6,812 nt of DNA from DASWIV01 sp036397475 (lineage in GTDB: Bacteria; JAJVIF01; JAPKYR01). This document shows, in pieces, positions 1-6,600 of the stretch; the first letter of the stretch is position 1, and every line of letters starts with the position of its first letter. The translations under genes were made by a program, and so were the position numbers. The notes beneath the pieces are model-generated. The model made no database searches. It saw nothing but the letters and a program-made list of their open reading frames with translations, and was not told the DNA's origin. The stretch covers positions 1 to 6,812 of the forward strand of contig DASWIV010000121.1 in NCBI GenBank assembly GCA_036397475.1, in the 5' to 3' direction.

Positions 1-200
1 ACATAGAGAGTTTCAACGGAAAGTTTCGCGATGAGTGTTTGAATATGAATTTATTTGAGAACGGAAGGCATGCGCTTGAAGTGGTCAACGAGTGGCAGAC
101 GGAGTACAATGAGCTCAGACCGCACTCATCGCTCTGTAATACCGATCGAGTGGAAAAACCCAAACTCCAGGTGGTACTAAAACAGGGGGTAAGGCACTGA
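1..200 (+). CDS. IS3-family transposase OrfB, C-terminal fragment (cut by the window edge)
   Basis: The frame beginning at base 3 is open for 65 codons to a TGA at 198-200. It starts with IESFNGKFRDECLN and later has the block NEWQTEYNELRPHSSL. These are the hallmark end of the DDE (rve-type) integrase core of IS3-family OrfB transposases. The Glu of IES is the expected third catalytic acid, with a basic residue (Arg) seven positions later as is usual. The enzyme cuts and joins the ends of its own element. The two catalytic Asp residues, the OrfA frame and any programmed frameshift lie to the left of the window, so I cannot say whether the element is intact. Nothing in the visible part is broken: no stop or frameshift. 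The gene converges on the minus-strand ridA-like gene. Family assignment is secure; the IS3 subgroup is not resolved. Confidence 0.9.
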   Translation, partial: IESFNGKFRDECLNMNLFENGRHALEVVNEWQTEYNELRPHSSLCNTDRVEKPKLQVVLKQGVRH

Positions 201-202
201 CA
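165..202 (+). repeat. Probable right terminal inverted repeat of the IS3-family element
   Basis: Read inward on the minus strand, this stretch begins TGTCAGTGCCTTACCCCC and continues with a T-rich, less conserved tract. IS3-family ends commonly start with TG and carry a C-run of this sort, and the position, overlapping the last codons of OrfB, is the normal one. The exact outer edge is uncertain: CA at 201-202 and CA at 195-196 are both possible ends. If the inner edge is right, the transposase stop codon lies in flanking DNA. The matching left end is outside the window, so this is inferred from one end only. Confidence 0.45.
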
Positions 203-219
203 AACAAGTTTGTCAATGC
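194..219 (-). terminator. Hairpin between convergent transposase and ridA genes; possible terminator without a U-tract
   Basis: On the minus strand an 11-bp stem can form, pairing 209-219 with 194-204 around a CTTG tetraloop (205-208). One pair is a T-G wobble (216 with 197), which reads as G-U in the ridA-strand RNA but as a C-A mismatch on the plus strand. The stem starts at the last base of the ridA stop codon and also contains the transposase stop. This is where a convergent-gene terminator would sit. No T-run follows on either strand, so it is not a classical intrinsic terminator. It may instead stabilise the ridA mRNA 3' end or be chance. Confidence 0.35.
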
Positions 220-677
220 TACTCAACTTCAATTATTGCATCGATTTCCATCGACGCGTTGAGGGGGAGTTCGTAGACCCCGATAGCGACACGTGTGTGA
301 ATCCCTTTTTCGCCAAGAACTTCAGCAAGAAAATCGCTCGCTCCGTTTAAGACCTGTGCATGGTTGTAAAATCCACTCTCGGACTGCACGTAGCCGTTAA
401 GCCTTACGATCTTTTTAATTTTGTCCAGTGATCCGATTTGAGCTTTTAGCTGCGCGAGGATATTGATCGCGCAGATACGTGCGCCTTCAATTGCCCTGTC
501 CATTTCGCATTTATCGGGTACGCTGCCTAAAGCTTTGAGCTGGCCGTCCTGCATGGGAAGCTGCCCCGATATAAAGCAGAGATTTCCTGTACGCACAACA
601 GGTGTGTAGGAGCCCTGGGGGGTAGGAGGTGTAGGAAGCTCAATTCCCAACTCCTGTAGTTTTTCTTCGATGCTCAT
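219..677 (-). CDS. RidA-like protein (YjgF/YER057c/UK114 family), about 150-residue subtype
   Basis: The 152-residue product belongs to the Rid family of small trimeric cytosolic proteins. The best-known member, RidA, hydrolyses reactive enamine/imine intermediates released by pyridoxal-phosphate enzymes such as threonine dehydratase. Visible signatures are GSYTPVVRTGNLCFISGQLP (residues 22-41) and RVAIGVYELPLNASMEIDAI (129-148). Arg129 sits where RidA has its substrate-carboxylate Arg, and Glu144 where it has its conserved C-terminal Glu. Retention of the Arg argues for possible deaminase activity. The protein is longer than typical RidA (about 128 residues) because of an N-terminal stretch, LGIELPTPPTP, characteristic of a longer Rid subgroup of unassigned function. 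I therefore do not give the symbol ridA. The ATG at 675-677 is preceded by a strong GGGAGGA. The gene stands alone: a terminator separates it from korB upstream, and it converges on the transposase downstream. Confidence 0.9.
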   Translation of the reverse strand: MSIEEKLQELGIELPTPPTPQGSYTPVVRTGNLCFISGQLPMQDGQLKALGSVPDKCEMDRAIEGARICAINILAQLKAQIGSLDKIKKIVRLNGYVQSESGFYNHAQVLNGASDFLAEVLGEKGIHTRVAIGVYELPLNASMEIDAIIEVE

Positions 678-684
678 GTGTAGA

Positions 685-691
685 TCCTCCC
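685..691 (-). promoter_or_regulatory. Ribosome binding site of the ridA-like gene
   Basis: GGGAGGA on the minus strand lies seven bases before the ATG at 675-677. This is a near-ideal match to the anti-Shine-Dalgarno sequence and fixes the start codon. Confidence 0.8.
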
Positions 692-710
692 GAAACGTAA
701 TGGGGTGTGT

Positions 711-737
711 AGTTTAGCAGAAAAATCGAATATTCAA
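711..737 (-). promoter_or_regulatory. Candidate promoter of the ridA-like gene
   Basis: On the minus strand TTGAAT (732-737) is followed after 15 bases by TAAACT (711-716), with TGC directly before it giving an extended -10 (TGCTAAACT). The -10 lies 33 bases before the start codon. The 15-base spacer is short for a sigma-70 promoter, though an extended -10 tolerates this. The perfect palindrome GAATATTC (728-735) overlaps the -35 region but is short enough to be chance. A promoter is expected here, because the korB terminator lies just upstream. The exact boxes are a guess. Confidence 0.35.
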
Positions 738-748
738 AAAATGGATAT

Positions 749-775
749 AAAAAAAAGCCGGGATGACTCGGCTTT
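749..775 (-). terminator. Intrinsic terminator of the kor (or dnaE-kor) transcript
   Basis: On the minus strand AAAGCCG (769-775) pairs with CGGCTTT (754-760) around an eight-base loop. The stem runs into an eight-base T-run (749-756), the first three of which are in the stem. It begins 22 bases after the korB stop codon. Stem, loop and T-run all meet the pattern of a Rho-independent terminator, and orientation fits korB only. Confidence 0.85.
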
Positions 776-797
776 GAAATATCAGCTACAAATAATT

Positions 798-1688
798 TTA
801 TGGCCTGAAGATCGCGAAGAGTTCGTCCACCGACTTTGTGCCCTTTGCTTTAGCCTTTTCACGCATGCCATTGATCCTGTCATGGAACGAAGGCAGGTTA
901 TCGTTTCTGTAAATGACACCGGTGTAATAGGGATCTTTGGATTCGATTATTTTCCATGCGGCTTCCCTGTTTGAATTGTCATAATCCTCCGGAAGCTGTC
1001 CGACCATCTGTTTAACAGCGGCGTACTCGCCGTTGCCCCTGAACGTCACGCATGGTGAAAACACCTGGATGAACGCGAAGCCGGGATACTGCAGGCCTTC
1101 CATGAAGACACTGACCATCTGTTTGATGTCGCCCGAATGGGTTCGTGCGATGAATCCGCAGTTATATGCGTGCACGAATCCGCACATGTTTAACGGCGGC
1201 TCGATGGACCCATATGTTGTCGAAGCGGTTTTATCGTCGAGGGGAGTTGTCGGCGACGCCTGTCCCTTGGTCAGGCCATAGACGAAGTTATCCATGACGA
1301 TATAGGTAATGTCGATATTTCTTCTGACGGCATGCGGAAGATGTCCCGCGCCAATTGAGAATCCGTCACCGTCACCGCCTGAAGCTATGACCATGGTGTT
1401 GGGATTGGCGAGCTTGACGCCACCCGCGATCGGAACGGCGCGCCCATGGAGGGAGTTGAATCCGTAAGTCGATAAATAACCCGGAAGCCTGGAAGAGCAT
1501 CCGATACCGGTTATGGTCGCGATCTCATCGCGTGGAATTCCAAGCTTGGCAAACGACTGTACAAGGGCGGTGAGAATGCCGAAGTCTCCACATCCCGAGC
1601 ACCATACCGGTTTCAAGTCGCTCTTGAAATCCTTTACAGTGTACTGCTGTTCGGTTTCACTTAATCTGTTTATTACTGGCTGGCTCAT
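798..1688 (-). CDS. korB: 2-oxoglutarate (2-oxoacid):ferredoxin oxidoreductase, beta subunit
   Basis: This 296-residue subunit binds thiamine diphosphate and the proximal [4Fe-4S] cluster. With KorA it oxidatively decarboxylates a 2-oxoacid to its acyl-CoA, passing two electrons to ferredoxin; it can also run in reverse as a carboxylase. Four cysteines fit the cluster ligands: Cys30 and Cys33 (WCSGCGDFG), Cys64 (GIGCSSR) and Cys213 (FSPCVTF). The thiamine-diphosphate/Mg motif is GGDGDG (104-109), continued by MDNFVYGLTKGQASPT (132-147). The GLTKGQ spelling is the one usual in 2-oxoglutarate-type enzymes rather than pyruvate ones, so 2-oxoglutarate is the likely but unproven substrate. I chose the ATG at 1686-1688. 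An in-frame TTG at 1698-1700 would add four residues but overlaps the GGAG ribosome binding site that serves the ATG. The gene follows korA by 21 bases and is closed by a terminator. No separate ferredoxin-like delta subunit is present. Confidence 0.93.
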   Translation of the reverse strand: MSQPVINRLSETEQQYTVKDFKSDLKPVWCSGCGDFGILTALVQSFAKLGIPRDEIATITGIGCSSRLPGYLSTYGFNSLHGRAVPIAGGVKLANPNTMVIASGGDGDGFSIGAGHLPHAVRRNIDITYIVMDNFVYGLTKGQASPTTPLDDKTASTTYGSIEPPLNMCGFVHAYNCGFIARTHSGDIKQMVSVFMEGLQYPGFAFIQVFSPCVTFRGNGEYAAVKQMVGQLPEDYDNSNREAAWKIIESKDPYYTGVIYRNDNLPSFHDRINGMREKAKAKGTKSVDELFAIFRP

Positions 1689-1694
1689 TTTAAT

Positions 1695-1698
1695 CTCC
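1695..1698 (-). promoter_or_regulatory. Ribosome binding site that decides the korB start
   Basis: GGAG on the minus strand is six bases before the ATG at 1686-1688. It overlaps the in-frame TTG (1698-1700), which therefore cannot use it, so the ATG is the better start. Confidence 0.75.
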
Positions 1699-1709
1699 AA
1701 TATTATTTA

Positions 1710-3617
1710 CTAAAACTTCTGCTCGCCCTGGATGTATATATCGACATCGACTTTTTTCCTGAGGTCGAATATTTCTTCGGGATCGATGATCTGGATCATG
1801 TCCCTGGAAATATTTTCATCGCAGAATTCAAGGGTAATGTTAAGGATATCCTCAAGCGGAATCAGTACTCCTCCTCCACGCGCGTAATGCACTACTTTAG
1901 GGGGAAGAGTGATGTAACTCCGCAGATGTCTCATGAACTGTCCGCCATAGCTGAGTTCCGGGATGATCAGCGTATCAAGAGATGCAAACCATCGCTTGAG
2001 ATGTTCGATCGGCAGCGGATACAGCATTCTAAGGACCATACCCGACACGTCGATTCCCGCCCTTCCGCACAGGTGCACGGCTTCGCTGATCACGCCCTTG
2101 GTACTTCCCCATCCGAGAATTCCAACTCTCGAATGCTGCGGACCGAAGTACCTGGTTAATGGATATTTCTGCACTATATGGTCGAGTTTGCAGGATTTCT
2201 TATCGTTGATTATCTTATTCCAGCTGGCGGTCGAAACCGGCTGCCCGGTGTCGTTGTGGCCAAGTCCAGACGCCTGATACTGTCCGCGCTTGATCCCGGG
2301 ATATGTCATCGGACTTATTCCGCTGTTGGTTATCTTGTAGCGCTTGTAATCCTCGAGTTCATCGTCAGTCGGGACTTTTCTTTTCTCGACATGGACCCTG
2401 TTCAGGTCCAGGTTATCAAAACTGGATTTTCTCTGGCCAATAAACTGGTCGCTTAAGACTATTACCGGTACCTGGTACGCTTCCGCGATCGAGAAAGCGT
2501 AATGGATCATATCATAGCAATCCTCGCAGTCGCACGGTCCGAGCACTACTCTCGTATTATCTCCATGGCTGCCGTAGATTGCCTGCATGAGGTCCGCCTG
2601 TTCAGACTTAGTCGGGATTCCGGTGGACGGCCCAACTCTCTGCACATTTACCACAACCACAGGAATCTCAGCCATACCGGCTACACCAAGCATTTCCTGC
2701 ATGAGGCTGATCCCGGGACCCGACGACGCTGTCATCGAAGGCACCCCGGAAAAACTAGCGCCGATGGCATATCCGATCGCCGCCATCTCATCCTCAGCCT
2801 GAACAACTGTGCCATCGTACTTCGGCATATGCTTGGACAGCCATTCCATTATCTCGCTGGCTGGAGTGATCGGGTATCCTGCCATGAACCTGCAGCCGGC
2901 ATGAAGAGCGCCATAAGAAAGTGCCTCGTTTCCGGTCATCAGCAGTTTCGGAGGAGCTGTAGTATAGAAAAATTCGAACGGGAATTTCGTATCAAGATTT
3001 TCCTTGACCCATTTATCGCCAATGAAAAGAGCTTTCAGGTTTTCTTCGATGACCGCGGTTCCTTTTCCGGAGAAGCGGTATTTTATCGCCGCTTCGAGCC
3101 CTTCCTGCGGAAGGTCGAACATCTCAGCGAGCATCCCGAGCATTACAATGTTTTTGTAGAGAGGGCTTCCGGCCTCTTCTTTTGCGAGATCCTTGAATGG
3201 AACCTGGAATATGACCGGCTCTAGAGAATGGTCTATCGGCAGTTCTTCGGGAGCAATATCGTCCGTGACATCGTATAAAACCACAGCGTGGCGCTTTATG
3301 AACATTTCTTCTTCGAACCTTGGGAAATCCTTCCAGCTGAAGCATATGAGCACATCGAGCTTGTCTCCCTGTGAATGGACTCTCGTGTCGCCCATGCGGA
3401 TCCTGACGCTCGACTCGCCGCCACGGATGACCGGACCATAACTCTTGGTCATGATCGTGTAAAGGCCTTCGCGCGCGGCAGCATGGGCAAGAATTTCACC
3501 CGACGCTATCACGCCGTCGCCGCCAGCTCCAATTACGCCGATCGTGATCTGGTTGGTCGATCGTAACGGCCAGTTCTCGGTATTCAGTTTTTCAGATGCT
3601 ACTGTAGTAGTAACCAT
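1710..3617 (-). CDS. korA: 2-oxoglutarate (2-oxoacid):ferredoxin oxidoreductase, fused gamma-alpha subunit
   Basis: The 635-residue product joins the gamma domain (about residues 24-200) to the alpha pyrimidine-binding and transketolase-C-like domains (about 225-600) of 2-oxoacid oxidoreductases. The gamma part shows the Gly-rich GAGGDGV (30-36) and the conserved SYGPVIRGGESS (59-70). The alpha part has YPITP (248-252), the family's substrate-loop motif, the acidic AEDEMAA (274-280) whose Glu is positioned to activate thiamine diphosphate, SSGPG (298-302) and QRVGPSTGIPT (326-336). Arg327 is the candidate 2-oxoacid carboxylate ligand by analogy with archaeal enzymes of this class. The fused form matches two-subunit enzymes; four-subunit ones split these domains. 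The start ATG (3615-3617) has AAGGA nine bases upstream. Three clustered cysteines (Cys362, Cys364, Cys367) are unusual for an alpha domain. The neighbour korB supplies the catalytic partner, and dnaE ends 44 bases upstream. Function as 2-oxoacid oxidoreductase is firm; the 2-oxoglutarate preference is inferred. Confidence 0.93.
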   Translation of the reverse strand: MVTTTVASEKLNTENWPLRSTNQITIGVIGAGGDGVIASGEILAHAAAREGLYTIMTKSYGPVIRGGESSVRIRMGDTRVHSQGDKLDVLICFSWKDFPRFEEEMFIKRHAVVLYDVTDDIAPEELPIDHSLEPVIFQVPFKDLAKEEAGSPLYKNIVMLGMLAEMFDLPQEGLEAAIKYRFSGKGTAVIEENLKALFIGDKWVKENLDTKFPFEFFYTTAPPKLLMTGNEALSYGALHAGCRFMAGYPITPASEIMEWLSKHMPKYDGTVVQAEDEMAAIGYAIGASFSGVPSMTASSGPGISLMQEMLGVAGMAEIPVVVVNVQRVGPSTGIPTKSEQADLMQAIYGSHGDNTRVVLGPCDCEDCYDMIHYAFSIAEAYQVPVIVLSDQFIGQRKSSFDNLDLNRVHVEKRKVPTDDELEDYKRYKITNSGISPMTYPGIKRGQYQASGLGHNDTGQPVSTASWNKIINDKKSCKLDHIVQKYPLTRYFGPQHSRVGILGWGSTKGVISEAVHLCGRAGIDVSGMVLRMLYPLPIEHLKRWFASLDTLIIPELSYGGQFMRHLRSYITLPPKVVHYARGGGVLIPLEDILNITLEFCDENISRDMIQIIDPEEIFDLRKKVDVDIYIQGEQKF

Positions 3618-3626
3618 AATTTAATA

Positions 3627-3631
3627 TCCTT
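3627..3631 (-). promoter_or_regulatory. Ribosome binding site of korA
   Basis: AAGGA on the minus strand lies nine bases before the ATG at 3615-3617, supporting that start. No better in-frame start is visible nearby. Confidence 0.6.
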
Positions 3632-3637
3632 AGCCTC

Positions 3638-3665
3638 TATATATTTTACCGCAGTTACATGTCAA
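3638..3665 (-). promoter_or_regulatory. Candidate promoter for korAB, overlapping the dnaE stop codon
   Basis: On the minus strand a perfect TTGACA (3660-3665) contains the dnaE stop codon and is followed after 16 bases by TATATA (3638-3643). An alternative -10, TATAGA (3636-3641), gives an 18-base spacer. Transcription would start near 3630, leaving a leader of only about 13-14 bases that barely includes the AAGGA ribosome binding site. That short leader is a real objection. The boxes are convincing only if this organism uses an ordinary sigma-70 consensus. Confidence 0.35.
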
Positions 3666-6600
3666 TGTGTAGACTTTGCGCTTACGTCAAGCACCCCGGG
3701 CAGATTTAAAAGAGCTTCCCGCAGTTCCGTACTGTAGTCGATACGCCTGCTTTCGCCGGTATTTACGACGATCTCCCTGTTATTAACATTAAATAATATC
3801 CTCACCGGGACCTTTCCTTTCCTCGCGGATAAAAACGATCCCAGCTTCATTACGGCGTCGGGGCCAAGCGAATCCATATCAACCTTGATCTCCACTGATT
3901 TGACTTCCTCCTGCCAACCATTTCCACCGGATGCAGCGGATGGAAAATCGTCGAGCATAATCTCAACGTCGTAAAATTTTTCTGGCGCTACATTGCCCTG
4001 TGAGGTCCATTTATCCTCTTCCAGTTCCGCGTCCGGATTATATTGCCACAATTCCTCGACAATCACCTGAACTTCCCTCACCGGCTGTGTATCGGCATCA
4101 ATGTCATCCGGATCGTCAATTCTCAATCTGCCTTTTATCACTACAAACGCATCGGTATCCAGCAGATGTCCGACCTTTTCGAAGGTCTGGGGAAATACAA
4201 TGCCCTCAGTTCTGCCTGACCTGTCTTCGATGGTAATCAGCGCGAAGTTCTGCATTTTCCTGGAAATTCTCTTGCTTACACTCGCAAGCATGCCGCCGAT
4301 GCGTACTGTCCTTCCGTCCTTCATTTCCTTCAGGTCGGAAATTTTCTCGCGAACCGACTGTTTCAAATCGTCCCAGACATCGTCGAGCGGATGGTGCGAG
4401 AGGAAAAATCCAAGAGAGGCTTTTTCCATTTTCAGTAGGTCCTGTATCTGGCTTTCGGGAATGTCGGGAAGCGAGGGACGTGTGTTATCGACTGTTCCAT
4501 CCATAAACAAACCAACCTGTCCGCGTTCAGCGTCATCATGGAGGCGTTTTCCATGGTCGAGCGCGTCCTGGATACACGCGTCCATTGCCGCGCGGGAACC
4601 GTTCAGTGTGTCGCACGCGCCCGAGCGAATCAGTGCTTCGAGAACGCCCTTGTTTACAAGCCTCAAGTCAATTTTTTCGGTCATCTGGAACAGGTCTTCG
4701 AATTTTCCATTTTCCGAACGGCTTTCGACAATCGACTCAACCGCGTGGGTACCGACCCCTTTTATCGCCGCGAGGCCATACCGTACGCCATCGTTCTCGA
4801 CGATAAATTTCGGGAAAGATGCGTTTACGTCGGGAGGATAGACGGGAATTTTCTTCCGCTTCATCTCGTCGATAATCTGGGCTATTTTTTCGGTGTTGTG
4901 TATTTCACTTGTTAAATACGCTGCGTAGAATTCAACCGGGTAATTCGCTTTCAGGTACGCGGTCTGATACGAAATGATCCCGTAAGCGGCGGCGTGGGCC
5001 TTGTTGAATCCATAACCGGCGAACGCCTCCATTTCGCTCCAGATAGCCTTGGCGGTATCCCTGTCCACGCCGCGGTCCTGGGCGCCTACAAGGAATTCGT
5101 TCTTGTAAAGCGCAATCCTCTCGCGGTCTTTTTTCTTTGAGATCAACTTCATCACGAGCGTGGAATTGGCCAGATCGATTCCGCCCATCGCCTGGAGAAC
5201 GTGGCTTATCTGCTCCTGGTACGTCAGAACGCCATAGGTGGGTTCGAGGATATCCTGTTGAATAGGGTGCCGGACCGATCTTTCTTCCCGTCCACGTTTT
5301 CTTCTTGCGTATTTATTGTGGAGGTCGTTTTCCATCGGACCCGGACGGTACAAGGCGATAGTCGCGATTATATCCTCCAGCCGGTCGGGAGCGATCGCCA
5401 TTAAAAGGTCGCGCATCCCGACGCCTTCCATCTGGAATACCCCCATCACGTCGCCGCTGGAAAGGAGTTTGAAGGTCTTATCATCGGTGAGAGGAATTTT
5501 ATCCAGGTGAATCTCAACACCATGATTGGCGCGGACCAGGTCACAGGTTTCCTGGAGGTATGTGAGTGTCCTCAGCCCTAGGAAATCCATTTTTACCAGG
5601 CCGACTTTCTCGGCGTCGTTCATCGAGTACATGCATACCGACGCCGACTCACCTTCCATTTTCTGAACCGGGGCATGCATCCAGATCGGATCCCTGCAAA
5701 TAATGACACCTGCCGCGTGGACACTCGCGTTCCGGGTGAGTCCTTCAATTTTTCTTGCGTTGTCGATCCATTCCTTCGTAAGCTGGTTCGAATCGTATGC
5801 TTCCTTGAATTCCGGGCTTTTTGAGATTGCTTCGTCGAGATCGGCGTTCCACGGGACCAGCTTCGCCATCTTGTCCACTTCGCCCAGGGGAATATCCATT
5901 ACCCTTCCGACATCCCGGATCGCGGCGCGAGCCTTAAAACGGTTGAACGTAATGATCTGGCAGACATGCTCCGCTCCGTAGAGTTCGGTGACGTAATTGA
6001 TGACTTCTGCGCGACCGTCGGGATCGAAATCAATATCGATATCAGGTGGCGATGACCGGGCTGGATTTAAAAATCTTTCGAATACGAGGTTGTGCTCCAG
6101 GGGATCGATTCCGGTGATTCCAAGCGAAAAACTGACAAGCGATCCGGCAGCGCTTCCACGTCCGGGTCCGACAAGAATTCCCCGCCGTTTAGCCCACCCG
6201 ACAAAATCCGCAACAATCAAAAAGTACGAGGCGAATCCCATTTTTGAAATCACATCAAGTTCGTAGTCGAGTCGCCTGGCATATTTCTCAGGGACCATAC
6301 CATTCATCATCCGATCGAGTTTTTCACGAGCTTCCCTGCGAAGGTATTCATTCGGATGGGTACCGTCCGGAGTTTTAAATTCGGGAAAATGAAACGCGTT
6401 CAGATCCGGGTCGAAATCAACCATGTCCGCTACCTTCGCGGTATTCGAGATAGCTTCCGGATAATCCTTAAACAGGTTGATCATCTCTTCCGGAGTTTTG
6501 AGGTAGTGATGCTCGGTGTACGCGTGCATCCTGTTTGTTTCGTGGAGCTTTCGGCCGGTCTGGATGCAGATCATGACGTCCTGTGTGTCACGATCGTCGG

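Noticed and set aside
705..974. 89-residue open frame on the plus strand starting in the 678-797 gap
   Set aside because: It crosses the korB terminator hairpin and then runs antisense to the korB C-terminus. Its translation shows no family features.
2502..3224. 240-residue open frame on the plus strand inside korA
   Set aside because: Antisense to conserved KorA motifs with His/Arg/Ser-rich composition and no family resemblance; a shadow of the korA reading frame.
3124..3345. Second minus-strand frame overlapping korA, considered as a sign of a frameshift
   Set aside because: The korA frame is continuous and conserved through this region; the alternative translation is basic low-information sequence.
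4101..4841. 246-residue open frame on the plus strand inside dnaE
   Set aside because: It is wholly antisense to well-conserved DnaE sequence, is rich in Ser/Arg as expected of a shadow frame, has no recognisable domain, and has no clear ribosome binding site.
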